Positions 8,701 through 17,172 of a stretch of DNA of 64,000 nt are shown one piece after another. The DNA is taken from the NCBI GenBank assembly GCA_963724735.1, contig CAVRVX010000027.1:1-64000 (forward strand). Direction: 5' to 3'. The DNA comes from Rhodoplanes sp963724735 (GTDB taxonomy: Bacteria; Pseudomonadota; Alphaproteobacteria; Rhizobiales; Xanthobacteraceae). The notes below the pieces were generated by a model. It searched no databases. It had not been told where the DNA came from and saw only the letters and a list, made by a program, of their open reading frames with translations. The translations under genes and the position numbers were made by a program. Position 1 is the first letter of the stretch; the number at the start of each line of letters is the position of its first letter.

Positions 8701-10028
8701 CAGCGCGGCCGTGGGCGCGAGGGCCGCGGTCCCGCGCCGCGCGGGCGGTCGCGCGGCTCCGGCCTGCCGCGCCGCGGCTTGCCGCCTTCCCGGCGCGGCG
8801 GCTTGCTTCCCTGCCGCAGCGGCGGTTGGCGGGCTTCCTCACGCGAAGCCTTCGGACCTTCCCCGAAGCGCTCGACCAGCACGCGGCGGCCCTTGCGGTC
8901 GGCGATGAGGCCCGTGCGTTTCGGGGCATCGCCTTCGGCCGCGGGCCGATGCGTCTTGCTGCTGCCGGCTCCGCGATAGTGACGGCTCAACGGCGCATCC
9001 TCGGCGCGCCAGGCATGGCCGCGGCGCGGGCGCCCCTGCGGCTTTTCCGTCTGCTCCGGTTCGGTCCGGTTCGCCCGCCGCGACTGGCCGCGTGTGCGCG
9101 CGTGCTCGTGGTCCCTGCGGTCGGAAGGCTCATCGCGTCGATGCTGCGTTTTGCGCCCGCTGCTCTCGGGGGTCCGCGCACGCCCCTTACGCTCGGCGCG
9201 AAGCTGCGAGGGCGCTCGCGGCTTGTCGGCTTCGCGCTGGATGATGGGCGCCGAGAAATCGCACCCGGCTTCCGCCACGACGCGCTCGCCGAGTTGTTCG
9301 CGCAGCACGCGAGTCTTGACCTCGGCGACGTCGCCCTCGCGCAGCTCGCCGAGCTGGAACGGGCCGAAGGAGATGCGGATCAGCCGGTTCGCCTGTAGGC
9401 CGAGCGCATCGACCACGTTGCGGATTTCGCGGTTCTTGCCCTCGCGGATCGCCATCGTGAGCCAGACATTCGCGCCTTGCTCGCGATCAAGCGTCGCCTC
9501 GATCGGGCCGTAGCTGACGCCGGCTACGGTAATTCCGGTGCGCAGCTTGTCGAGCGCCGCCTGATCGACATGACCGTGCGCGCGCACGCGATAGCGTCGC
9601 AGCCATCCGGTCGCCGGCAGTTCGAGTACGCGCGCGAGCCCGCCGTCATTGGTGAGGAGCAGCAGCCCTTCCGTATTGATGTCGAGCCGCCCGACGCTGA
9701 CGAGGCGCGGGAGCGGCTTCGGCAGCGCCGCAAAGATTGTGGGGCGGCCCGCGGGATCGGCCGTCGTGGTCACGAGCCCGGCCGGCTTATAGTAGAGAAA
9801 CAGCCGGGTGCGCTCGCGCGCCGGCAGCGGCTTGCCATCGACTTCGATGCGATCCTGAGCGGTGACGGTAACGGCCGGCGAGGCGATTGCCACCCCGTTG
9901 ACCGCGACGCGGCCCGCAGCGATCCACGCCTCCGCCTCGCGGCGCGAGCAAAGGCCGGCGCGCGCGATCGCCTTGGCGATGCGTTCGCCGCCGGGCAGGG
10001 CTTGATTGTTCGGATGATTGGACGGCAT
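8700..10028 (-). CDS. rluB: 23S rRNA pseudouridine synthase with long basic tail (RluB-type)
   Basis: Isomerises uridine to pseudouridine in 23S rRNA (RluB/RsuA family). An S4 RNA-binding domain (about residues 14-65, ERIAKAIARAGLCSRREAEA) is followed by the synthase domain with the catalytic Asp in SVGRLDINTEGLLLLTNDG. After about residue 260 comes a roughly 180-residue tail rich in Arg, Lys, Pro and Gly that resembles the disordered tails of many alphaproteobacterial RluB proteins. The start at 10028 (MPSNHPNN) is preferred because the longer ORF runs through an intergenic palindromic repeat. It is upstream of rsmD and overlaps it. Confidence 0.9.
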   Translation of the reverse strand: MPSNHPNNQALPGGERIAKAIARAGLCSRREAEAWIAAGRVAVNGVAIASPAVTVTAQDRIEVDGKPLPARERTRLFLYYKPAGLVTTTADPAGRPTIFAALPKPLPRLVSVGRLDINTEGLLLLTNDGGLARVLELPATGWLRRYRVRAHGHVDQAALDKLRTGITVAGVSYGPIEATLDREQGANVWLTMAIREGKNREIRNVVDALGLQANRLIRISFGPFQLGELREGDVAEVKTRVLREQLGERVVAEAGCDFSAPIIQREADKPRAPSQLRAERKGRARTPESSGRKTQHRRDEPSDRRDHEHARTRGQSRRANRTEPEQTEKPQGRPRRGHAWRAEDAPLSRHYRGAGSSKTHRPAAEGDAPKRTGLIADRKGRRVLVERFGEGPKASREEARQPPLRQGSKPPRREGGKPRRGRPEPRDRPRGAGPRPSRPRPR

Positions 10029-10056
10029 GGCGCTGCGTGCCCAGGAACAAAGCCTC

Positions 10057-10183
10057 GTCATACGCGGGCTTGACCCGCGTATCCACCCCCTCCCCAACCC
10101 TCCCCCGCAAGCGGGGGAGGGAGCAGAGCGCAGCGATGCGGGAGGGGGCAGATGGACCGCCGGGTCAAGCCCGGCAATGATGA
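10057..10183. repeat. Palindromic dispersed repeat between rluB and tadA
   Basis: The outer arms (CATACGCGGGCTTGACCCGCG and, inverted, CGGGTCAAGCCCGG) flank an inner hairpin, CCTCCCCCGCAAGCGGGGGAGG. It is an intergenic composite element of the same general kind as those at 4995, 56919 and inside nrdJ. Confidence 0.6.
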
Positions 10184-10241
10184 TGAGACGGGTTGGAGCC
10201 TCAATTCTTGGTTTAACGAAATCCAACTATGGCGACGAGCA

Positions 10242-10685
10242 ATGGGACAGAGCCTCATGGATGTGGCGCTCGAGGAGGCGCGCGCCGCGGCGGCTGCGGG
10301 CGAGGTGCCGGTCGGTTGCGTCATCGTGCGCGGCGGCGAGGTCATCGCGCGCGCGGGCAATCGCACGCTCGCCGACCATGACCCGACCGCGCACGCGGAA
10401 ATGCTGGCGATCCGCGCAGCGGCCGCCGCATTGGGCTCGGAGCAACTCGCCGAGTGCGATCTCTACGTCACGCTCGAACCCTGCGCCATGTGCACGGCGG
10501 CGATGTCGTTTGCGCGCATCCGCCGGCTCTATTACGGCGCCTCCGACCCGAAGGGCGGCGCGGTCGAAAGCGGCGTGCGCTTTTTCTCTTCGCCGACCTG
10601 CCATCACCGCCCCGAAATCTATGGCGGCATCGGCGAAGCGGAGGCGGCGGCGCTGCTGACGGAGTTCTTTAAGGCGCGGCGATGA
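10242..10685 (+). CDS. tadA: tRNA-specific adenosine deaminase
   Basis: Deaminates A34 to inosine in the anticodon of tRNA-Arg, needed to read CGN codons. The 147-aa protein has the zinc-dependent deaminase signature: HAE at residues 51-53 (catalytic Glu53) and PCAMC at 80-84. The start at 10242 (MGQSLMDVALEEA) matches the family N-terminus; the open frame upstream runs into a repeat element. It is divergent from rluB. Confidence 0.94.
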   Translation: MGQSLMDVALEEARAAAAAGEVPVGCVIVRGGEVIARAGNRTLADHDPTAHAEMLAIRAAAAALGSEQLAECDLYVTLEPCAMCTAAMSFARIRRLYYGASDPKGGAVESGVRFFSSPTCHHRPEIYGGIGEAEAAALLTEFFKARR

Positions 10686-10708
10686 GACCCGCCCAAACTG
10701 TTTTGACC

Positions 10709-10797
10709 TCATGGTGAGGGGCGCAGCGAAGCTGCGCGTCTCGAACCATGCATCCTTCGAGACGCCCGCTTATGCGGGCTCCTCAGGATGAGGGCAT
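10709..10797. repeat. Inverted repeat element (about 90 bp)
   Basis: Two arms face each other: CCTCATGGTGAGGGGCGCAG...TCTCGAACCATG on the left and CATCCTTCGAGACGCCCGC...CTCCTCAGGATGAG on the right. Each arm carries a small GC hairpin. It lies between the convergent genes tadA and the patatin gene and could act as a bidirectional structure. Similar elements are common in Bradyrhizobium-like genomes (recalled, not searched). Confidence 0.6.
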
Positions 10798-10834
10798 TAG
10801 GGAATATTGTTCTTCGCTCGCGACCAAGCTGAGC

Positions 10835-11659
10835 CTACTTCCCGAGCAGCGCGGCGAGTTCCTCCTTCACCTCGTCCTTGATGCGTTCGCCCGCGCGAAT
10901 GATCGCGCTCGCCTTGAGGAATTCGAGCATGCGGAAGGCGGCGACATGCGGCCGGACCAGGAGGTTCGGCACCTGCCCCTTAAGTTTTTCCGCCACGATG
11001 GTTTGCCCCATCATGGAGATGGTGGCGAACACCGTGTCCCACGGATCCGGCACGGCGCCGCCGGCCACCGGGCCGGCCGAGCAATCGACCGCAACCACGA
11101 CATCGGCCCACCCGGCAAGTTGCGTGAAGGGCAGCGGATCGACCGCAGCGCCGTCCACCAGCACGCGGCCGCCGTGCTCGACCGGCCGCACCAGGCCAGG
11201 AATGGCCATGGAGGCCGCGATCGCCGGGCGCAGCGGGCCCTCCTTGAAAACGATCTCCTCGCGGGTGAACAGGTCGCTCGCGACCAGCAGCAGTGGGATC
11301 GGCAACTTGGCGAAGTCGTCCGGCACTTCGGGCGGCAGGAACGCCGCGCACAGCCGGTCGCCATCGAGCAAAACCGGGTTCTGACCGAGCGGCCGGCGCA
11401 GGAAGCTCGACCAGGGCGCCGCGCGCGCGCCCAGCAGGCGGCGGATGAGGTCGCCGCGGTCGTGCACGACCCGGATGACGTGCCGGCGTATCGCTTTCCC
11501 GCTCATGCCCGCCGCATAAGCCGCCCCGATCACCGAGCCGATCGAGGAACCCGCAATGACGACGGGCTTGACGTCGAGCTCGTCGATCGCCTCGAGCACG
11601 GCGATATGGGCGAGCCCGCGCGCGCCGCCGGCTCCGAGCGCGAGCGCGAAAGTCTTCAC
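10835..11659 (-). CDS. Patatin-like phospholipase (RssA family)
   Basis: A 274-aa predicted serine lipid acyl hydrolase. The glycine-rich oxyanion region GAGGARGLAHI is near the N-terminus, the nucleophile elbow GSSIGS puts Ser at residue 39, and the Asp of the catalytic dyad is in LVDGAAVDPLP at about 170. The size and motifs resemble the RssA/YlbK subgroup of bacterial patatins. There is no signal peptide, so it is probably cytoplasmic or membrane-associated from the inside. The substrate cannot be told. Its start overlaps the stop of the upstream hydrolase gene by 4 bases, so the two are probably cotranscribed. Confidence 0.88.
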   Translation of the reverse strand: MKTFALALGAGGARGLAHIAVLEAIDELDVKPVVIAGSSIGSVIGAAYAAGMSGKAIRRHVIRVVHDRGDLIRRLLGARAAPWSSFLRRPLGQNPVLLDGDRLCAAFLPPEVPDDFAKLPIPLLLVASDLFTREEIVFKEGPLRPAIAASMAIPGLVRPVEHGGRVLVDGAAVDPLPFTQLAGWADVVVAVDCSAGPVAGGAVPDPWDTVFATISMMGQTIVAEKLKGQVPNLLVRPHVAAFRMLEFLKASAIIRAGERIKDEVKEELAALLGK

Positions 11660-12561
11660 GGCGGTCCGGCGAAGAATTCGATCAGCGCCGCCGCCGTCGG
11701 CTCGGGGTTCTCTTCGCAGGGGAAGTGCCCGGAATCGATCGCCATTCCGCGCACGTCATTCGCCCATTCGCGCCAAGTCGCGAGCGGCGAGCTCTCGCTC
11801 GGAATGCCGGCTGAGCCCCACAGCGCGAGCAGCGGACAGTCGATCTTGCGTCCCGCCGCGCGGTCGGCCTCGTCGAGCGCGAGATCGGTCGTGCGTCCGG
11901 CGCGATAGTCTTCGCAAGTCGCATGGATGCGCAACGGATCCTGGAAGAAGGCGCGGTAATGCGCAAGCGCGCGGGGATCGAAGGCGGAGAGCTCCTTGGC
12001 CTTGGTCCAGCTCGCGATCTTCCAGTCGAGATAATAGACCGGGTCTTTGCCGATCAGCGTTTCCGGGAACGGGGCGGGCAGCGCGAGAAAGGTCCAGTGC
12101 CATACCTTGTAGGCGAGCGCGCGATCCATGCCGTGCCACATCGTATAGGTCGGCACGATGTCGAGGACGGCGAGCCTCGCGAGACGGCCGGGGTGGTCGA
12201 GCGCGAGCCGATAGCCAACCCGCCCGCCGCGGTCATGACCGGCGAGCGCAAATCGCGCAAAGCCGAGCTGCTCCATCAGGTCGATCATGGCGAGCGCCAT
12301 CGCCCGTTTGGTGTAGGGCGCGTGATCGGGGCCGGCGCGCGGCGCCGCCGACCAGCCGTAGCCGGGCAGGTCGGGGATGACGAGGCTGAAGTGCTGGGCA
12401 AGCCGCGGCGCAACCTTGTGCCAGATCACGTTCGTCTGCGGATAGCCGTGCAGGAGCAGGAGCGGCGGGCCCGAGCCGCCGGTGCGGGCGAAAATCCGTC
12501 CGGCCGAGGTGTCGATCCAATGGGCGGCAAAGCCGTGATAGAGGTCGGCGAGGTCGGGCAT
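11656..12561 (-). CDS. Fluoroacetate/haloacetate dehalogenase-like alpha/beta hydrolase
   Basis: The 301-aa product closely resembles the crystallised fluoroacetate dehalogenase of Rhodopseudomonas palustris (RPA1163), which cleaves C-F bonds of fluoroacetate to glycolate. The residues known to matter there are all present at the same numbers: nucleophile Asp110 with Arg111 and Arg114 (HDRGGR), Asp134 (LDIVPTY), the fluoride-binding His155 and Trp156 (WHWTF) and Tyr219 (EDYRAG). The catalytic His is at 279 (SGHF). The N-terminus MPDLADLY also matches. Epoxide hydrolase is the alternative in this fold, but the Arg pair and the His-Trp-Tyr halide pocket favour dehalogenase. It is followed by a patatin gene with a 4-bp overlap. 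Confidence 0.85.
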   Translation of the reverse strand: MPDLADLYHGFAAHWIDTSAGRIFARTGGSGPPLLLLHGYPQTNVIWHKVAPRLAQHFSLVIPDLPGYGWSAAPRAGPDHAPYTKRAMALAMIDLMEQLGFARFALAGHDRGGRVGYRLALDHPGRLARLAVLDIVPTYTMWHGMDRALAYKVWHWTFLALPAPFPETLIGKDPVYYLDWKIASWTKAKELSAFDPRALAHYRAFFQDPLRIHATCEDYRAGRTTDLALDEADRAAGRKIDCPLLALWGSAGIPSESSPLATWREWANDVRGMAIDSGHFPCEENPEPTAAALIEFFAGPP

Positions 12562-12594
12562 GATCGGGCTCGGGATCGATCGAATGATTGGAGG

Positions 12595-12992
12595 TCACGG
12601 CCGCCAAGCGGGCACGATGTCGGTTTTGCCGAAGTCGTCGCCCTTGAACAAGAGGGGCAAGTGGCGAGTCTTGGCGAGCGCGTAGGAGAAACAATCGGCG
12701 AGGTTGAGCCGAGCCGGGTGCCGACCCTTGCCAAAGCGATCGAATGCGCGGATTGCGCCCTCCGCCAAAGTCTGATCGACGGGGACCAATTTGATTAAGA
12801 ACAAGCCGAACATGTCATCAACGCGACTCCGCGCCAAGCGACTCGAGCGTCGGTCAACACCATGATCGTCTCGACATAGGTGACGGTCGAGCATATCGCG
12901 GAGTTCGACGCCTCCAATACGCCGACGAACATGTCTCGTTCGTCTTCCCGTGTGGCGATCGCGAAGAGGGCGGAGGTATCGACGACGATCAC
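12595..12992 (-). pseudogene. vapC: VapC PIN-domain toxin, frameshifted
   Basis: A PIN-domain ribonuclease toxin that would cleave RNA in the cell when freed of VapB. The N-terminal half reads MIVVDTSALFAIA with the first acidic residue Asp5. Near 12820 the frame shifts by one base, and the rest continues in the next frame: FGKGRHPARLNLADCFSYA and the C-terminal LLFKGDDFGKTDIVPA, both standard VapC blocks. As read, the toxin is cut after about 57 good residues. Its ATG overlaps the vapB TGA (ATGA), the usual coupling. The frame break may be real inactivation or a sequence error. Confidence 0.82.
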
Positions 12993-13246
12993 TCCGGCAC
13001 TCCATTGTCGTTGTAGCCGATGATTTCATCCGGGCTGCGTGGATCATCAACCGGCAGCGAATCGAAATAGGCGAGCAGTTCAGCGAGCTTTGCGCGATCG
13101 ATGCGGCCTTTCTTGCGGCGCGCCGGCAGGCGCGCGAGCCGCTCGTCGACCGCGCGTTCGACCGCCTGGGTGAGCGTCTCGCCGGTCCGCTTGGCGAGCC
13201 GGCGGATCTTCTTCTCGGTGGTCGGATTTTTAATGATCACGCCCAT
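12989..13246 (-). CDS. vapB: VapB-type antitoxin
   Basis: An 85-aa antitoxin, transcription-factor-like (PSK/VapB family, ribbon-helix-helix type N-terminus: MGVIIKNPTTEKKIRRLAK followed by TGETLTQAVERAV). The C-terminus (SPDEIIGYNDNGVPE) is the toxin-binding tail typical of this family. The start at 13246 fits the conserved N-terminus; the frame extends upstream but crosses the operator palindrome. It would bind VapC and repress its own promoter. Confidence 0.9.
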   Translation of the reverse strand: MGVIIKNPTTEKKIRRLAKRTGETLTQAVERAVDERLARLPARRKKGRIDRAKLAELLAYFDSLPVDDPRSPDEIIGYNDNGVPE

Positions 13247-13255
13247 GACAGCTTT

Positions 13256-13286
13256 CGTATATATTTTGACGACACGAATATATACG
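13256..13286. promoter_or_regulatory. vapBC operator palindrome
   Basis: A perfect 10-bp inverted repeat, CGTATATATT / AATATATACG, is separated by 11 bases and starts 10 bp upstream of the vapB ATG. It is strikingly AT-rich against the surrounding GC. Position and symmetry fit the autoregulatory site of a VapB dimer and probably include the -10 region. Confidence 0.75.
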
Positions 13287-13314
13287 AGCGCGCATGCGCC
13301 CGCCAGTTGCGGCG

Positions 13315-14598
13315 CTAAGCCCTCGTGTCCCGCGCCAGCGCGCGCCACCCGATGTCGCGCCGGCAAAAGCCTTCGGGCCAACGGATTTTGTCGACCGCCG
13401 CATAGGCGCGCGCCTGCGCCTCGGCGACCGTCTTCCCGATCGCCGACACATTGAGCACGCGCCCGCCATTCGCAACCAGGCGCCTGTCGGGGCGGCGCGC
13501 CGTGCCGGCGTGGAATATCTCGACTCCGTCGATCGCGGCGGCATCCTCCAATCCCGAGATCGCCGACCCCTTGCCGTAGCTCCCGGGATAGCCCTTCGCG
13601 GCCATGACGACCGTGAGCGCGGCCTCGTCATACCAGCGCAGGTCGAAATTCTTCAACACGCCGTCGCGCGCGGCGATGAGCGCGGGAACGAGGTCTGACT
13701 TCAGGCGGAGCATCATCACTTGGCATTCCGGATCGCCGAAGCGGACATTGTACTCGATCAGCTTCGGCCCCTCGCGCGTGATCATCAGCCCGGCGAACAG
13801 CACGCCTTTGTACGGCGCGCCGATATCGCTCATCGCGCGCAGCGTCGGCAGCACGATGTCGTCCATCGTGCGGTTCGTCATCTCCCCGGTCATGATCGGA
13901 GCAGGCGAATAGGCGCCCATGCCGCCGGTGTTCGGTCCTTGGTCGCCGTCGAAGGCGCGCTTGTGGTCTTGCGCGGAGGCGAGCGGCAACGCGTGCTCCC
14001 CATCGCACAGCGCGAAGAAGGAGGCTTCCTCGCCGTCGAGGAATTCCTCGATGACAAGCTCGGCGCCCGCCTGTCCCAAGCCGCCGCCGAGGATCCTGTC
14101 GATTGCGGTCTCGGCGGCGGCGATCGTCTCGGCGACGACCACGCCTTTGCCGGCGGCGAGCCCGTCCGCCTTGATGACGATGGGAGCGCCGCGCGCGCGC
14201 GCATAGGCCTTGGCCGGCGCGGCGGCGGCGAAACGCTGATAGGCCGCAGTCGGGATATTGTGCGCGCGGCAGAGGTCCTTGGCAAAGCCCTTGGAGCCTT
14301 CCAGCCGCGCCGCCGCCTTGCTCGGGCCGAACGCCTTGACGCCCGCGGCTTCGAGATCATCGACAATGCCGGCGACGAGCGGCGCCTCCGGCCCGATGAC
14401 GACGAAGTCGATCGCGTTCTTCCTGCAGAACGCCACGACGGCGGCGTGATCGGAATGGTCGAGCGCGACGCACTCCGCCTCCTGCGCGATGCCGGCATTG
14501 CCGGGCGCGCAATAGAGCCGGTCGACGAGCGGGCTTGCCCCGATCTTCCAGGCGAGCGCATGCTCACGTCCGCCGGAGCCGAGAAGGAGAATGTTCAT
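13315..14598 (-). CDS. purD: Phosphoribosylamine-glycine ligase
   Basis: Second step of de novo purine synthesis: joins glycine to phosphoribosylamine using ATP. The 427-aa protein has the typical start MNILLLGSGGREHALAWK and the N-terminal domain block LYCAPGNAGIA. The ATP-grasp part contains GLAAGKGVVVA, the signature DHKRAFDGDQGPNTGGMGAYSPAP, and the metal-binding region EYNVRFGDPECQ. Full length for the family, no oddities. It ends 28 bp from the vapBC operator region. Confidence 0.96.
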   Translation of the reverse strand: MNILLLGSGGREHALAWKIGASPLVDRLYCAPGNAGIAQEAECVALDHSDHAAVVAFCRKNAIDFVVIGPEAPLVAGIVDDLEAAGVKAFGPSKAAARLEGSKGFAKDLCRAHNIPTAAYQRFAAAAPAKAYARARGAPIVIKADGLAAGKGVVVAETIAAAETAIDRILGGGLGQAGAELVIEEFLDGEEASFFALCDGEHALPLASAQDHKRAFDGDQGPNTGGMGAYSPAPIMTGEMTNRTMDDIVLPTLRAMSDIGAPYKGVLFAGLMITREGPKLIEYNVRFGDPECQVMMLRLKSDLVPALIAARDGVLKNFDLRWYDEAALTVVMAAKGYPGSYGKGSAISGLEDAAAIDGVEIFHAGTARRPDRRLVANGGRVLNVSAIGKTVAEAQARAYAAVDKIRWPEGFCRRDIGWRALARDTRA

Positions 14599-14747
14599 GG
14601 TCGTGCATCGCGCGAATGGCGGTTACGTCTATGGCGCGGCTTGGTCCGCCTCCGCAAGTCCGTTGGTGCTTCTCCGATGGCGGATTTGATGGGCCGTCGG
14701 GCGCGGGAGGCCAGAAAGAGGCGAAGCAACACACGTTGGGGGGACAC

Positions 14748-15233
14748 ATGGTTTCCGCCGTTCCGATCCTGTCATGGCTTGCCGCACTGGTCGCAGCCGC
14801 GATTGCGGTGGCGCGCGGCCCGCGGCCGATTACGTGGCGGTTCGCCGCCGACCGCCTGCTGCATTACCTGATGCTGTTTCCGGTCGGACTGATGGGGTTA
14901 TGGGCGGCGGTCGGCCATCTCGTGTTCCCCGCCGAATCGGCGCAGGCGATCGGCTGGGCGACGAGCCCGTTCCAATCCGAGGTCGGCAGCGCCAATCTCG
15001 GCATTGGGCTTGCGGGCATCTATGCCGCGTTCCGCTCCTTCGACGCGCGGCTTGCGACCGCGCTCGTCGTCGCTGGATTTCTCGGCGGCGCCGGCGTCGT
15101 GCACATCGACGAGATCATGCGCACCGGCAATCTCGCGCCGGGGAACGCCGGGCCGATTCTGTTCACGGACTTCCTCACGCCGATCGTGATCCTGCTGCTT
15201 CTCGCGGCGACCCGTCCGCGGCGCGCCGCGTGA
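14748..15233 (+). CDS. Four-helix inner-membrane protein (DUF6790-like)
   Basis: A 161-aa hydrophobic protein with about four membrane helices: VPILSWLAALVAAAIAVA, LLHYLMLFPVGLMGLWAAVG, a middle helix around LGIGLAGIYAAF, ATALVVAGFLGGAGVVHI and a final LTPIVILLLLAA. The segment between helices 2 and 3 (WATSPFQSEVGSANLGIGL) matches what I recall for DUF6790 proteins, whose role is unknown. The start at 14748 has a GGGGGGA stretch about 6 bases upstream. It stands alone between purD (divergent) and the ybjN-like gene (convergent). Confidence 0.75.
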   Translation: MVSAVPILSWLAALVAAAIAVARGPRPITWRFAADRLLHYLMLFPVGLMGLWAAVGHLVFPAESAQAIGWATSPFQSEVGSANLGIGLAGIYAAFRSFDARLATALVVAGFLGGAGVVHIDEIMRTGNLAPGNAGPILFTDFLTPIVILLLLAATRPRRAA

Positions 15234-15244
15234 TCGCCGCGGCC

Positions 15245-15745
15245 TCACGCCTCGCCGCGCGTCTCGAACAGCGCGGTTTCGATCGCCTCGCGCGGGCTCT
15301 TGCCTGCCCATAGGAGATACTGGAAGGCCTGATAGTAGCGCTCGCAGGTCTCCACCGCCGTGGAAAGCAGGAATTCGCACTGCGAATCGGAGGGAACGGC
15401 GCCGCCGGCGAGCGCGAGCGCATGGCGAAACATCACCAGCCCGTCCTTCGCCCACACGTCGAAATGGCCGACCCACAGCTGCTCGTTCACTATGGAGACG
15501 AGCTCGGTCATGTCCGCGCGCCGGCGCTCGGGGAATTTCAGATCGATGGCGCACGCGATGTGCAGCACTTCGATTTCGCGCATCCACGTGAAGGAGACCT
15601 GGTAGTCGGTCCAAACTCCCGAGATCACCAGGGTCAGTTCGTCCTCGCCGGCGCGAGCGAACGACAAACCATGCGATGCCGCCAGATGTTCAACCGTTTC
15701 AACCGGGTTGGTTTTTCTTGGAATCGGGGCTTCTGTCAGCGACAT
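15245..15745 (-). CDS. YbjN domain-containing protein
   Basis: A 166-aa protein of the YbjN family, which has a type III secretion chaperone-like fold and a poorly known cytoplasmic role linked to stress and motility in enterobacteria. The family region runs over nearly the whole length (NPVETVEHLAASHGLSF, then WTDYQVSFTW, NEQLWVGHFDVW, and the C-terminal CERYYQAFQYLLWAGKSP). In related alphaproteobacteria it often lies near proC; no proC is present here. Confidence 0.82.
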   Translation of the reverse strand: MSLTEAPIPRKTNPVETVEHLAASHGLSFARAGEDELTLVISGVWTDYQVSFTWMREIEVLHIACAIDLKFPERRRADMTELVSIVNEQLWVGHFDVWAKDGLVMFRHALALAGGAVPSDSQCEFLLSTAVETCERYYQAFQYLLWAGKSPREAIETALFETRGEA

Positions 15746-16086
15746 GCCACTTCCCCCTTGCTAGCCGGGCCGATGCGCACAGCGCGCAGATGGATCTTGC
15801 GCAACCTCGGGCCGAGGCCCACGGATACAGACCGACCTGTCGGCTCCTCGGCGCCGCCGCTTAGCCCTGCTCCCGACTAGCCCACCCGAAGCAGGTGCAA
15901 GGGATTGTAAATTCGGCGAAATTTAGCAATGTGCCGGGTGTCGCGGTCCACAGCGAACCATGCGACATGTTGACTCAAGTCGGACTTGGCACGTTATGCG
16001 CGACCCTGTTGCGGTCTGCGATCAGCGGGCGCGGCGGCGGGGAAGAATTCTGTTTTCGGGATGTCGGCAGAGGGCCGCAAAATCGT
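15746..16086. other. Intergenic stretch with nothing recognised
   Basis: 341 bp between the divergent start of the ybjN-like gene and the 3' end of prs. I see no convincing gene, tRNA or repeat. It presumably holds the ybjN promoter. Confidence 0.5.
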
Positions 16087-17040
16087 TCAGTCGAACAGCG
16101 TCGAGACCGACTGTTCCGCCGCGGTCCGCGCGATCGCTTCGCCCAGCAGCGTCGCAATCGACAAGACGCGGATATTCTCGGCGACCCGGACCGCCTCGGT
16201 CGGCTGGATCGAGTCGGTGATCACCAGCTCTTTCAAGTGAGAGGCGGTGACGCGCGCCACTGCGCCGCCGGAGAGGACCCCGTGGCTGATATAGGCGTAA
16301 ACCTCGCGCGCGCCGTGATCGAGCAGCGCGTCCGCCGCGTTGACCAGCGTGCCGCCCGAATCGACGATGTCGTCGACCAGGATGCAAATTCGCGTCTCGA
16401 CATCGCCGATCACGTTCATCACTTCCAATTCGCCCGCCCGCTCGCGCCGCTTGTCGATGATGGCGAGCGGCGCGTTGATCCGCTTGGCAAGAGCGCGCGC
16501 GCGCACGACGCCGCCGACATCGGGCGAGACCACCATCACGTTCGAGAGGTCGAAGCGCTCGCGAATGTCGCGCACCATCACCGGCGAGGCGTAGAGATTG
16601 TCGGTCGGAATGTCGAAGAACCCCTGAATCTGTCCGGCATGAAGATCGACCGTGAGCACTCGGTTGGCGCCCGCATGCGTGATCAGATTGGCGACGAGCT
16701 TGGCGGAAATCGGCGTGCGCGGTCCCGGCTTGCGATCCTGGCGAGCGTAGCCGAAATAGGGCAGGACCGCCGTGATGCGTCGGGCCGACGCGCGCTTGAG
16801 CGCGTCGATGATGATCAACAGCTCCATCAGGTGATCGTTGGCCGGGAACGACGTCGACTGAATCACGAAAACGTCGGTCCCGCGCACATTGTCGATGATC
16901 TCGACGAAGATCTCCATGTCGGCGAAACGCCGCACCACGGCCTTGGCGAGCGGGGTCTTGAGATAGGCGGCGATGGCTTCCGCAAGTCTCGGGTTGGAAT
17001 TGCCGGCGACGAGCTTGATCGCTCCGTTATTGCCAGCCAT
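16087..17040 (-). CDS. prs: Ribose-phosphate pyrophosphokinase
   Basis: Makes PRPP from ribose-5-phosphate and ATP for purine, pyrimidine, histidine and NAD synthesis. The 317-aa protein starts at 17040 (MAGNNGAIKLVAGNSNPRLA) after a GGGAGGAG ribosome site; the longer frame upstream is not needed. Family blocks are all visible: the N-terminal FADMEIFVEI, FPANDHLMELLIIID, the flexible loop FGYARQDRK, the DLHAGQIQGFF region, and the PRPP-binding motif CILVDDIVDSGGTL. Full length. Confidence 0.96.
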   Translation of the reverse strand: MAGNNGAIKLVAGNSNPRLAEAIAAYLKTPLAKAVVRRFADMEIFVEIIDNVRGTDVFVIQSTSFPANDHLMELLIIIDALKRASARRITAVLPYFGYARQDRKPGPRTPISAKLVANLITHAGANRVLTVDLHAGQIQGFFDIPTDNLYASPVMVRDIRERFDLSNVMVVSPDVGGVVRARALAKRINAPLAIIDKRRERAGELEVMNVIGDVETRICILVDDIVDSGGTLVNAADALLDHGAREVYAYISHGVLSGGAVARVTASHLKELVITDSIQPTEAVRVAENIRVLSIATLLGEAIARTAAEQSVSTLFD

Positions 17041-17172
17041 TCCCTCCTCCCGAACGCTCGCCCGGGCAGCGCCCCGAACGCGGCCCTGATTACAGGCAGG
17101 TCTGCGGCTTAGCAAGACGGGCGAGCCATTTTCGAGAGCATTATCCGCCGGATAAATTCGCTCATGTCGATC

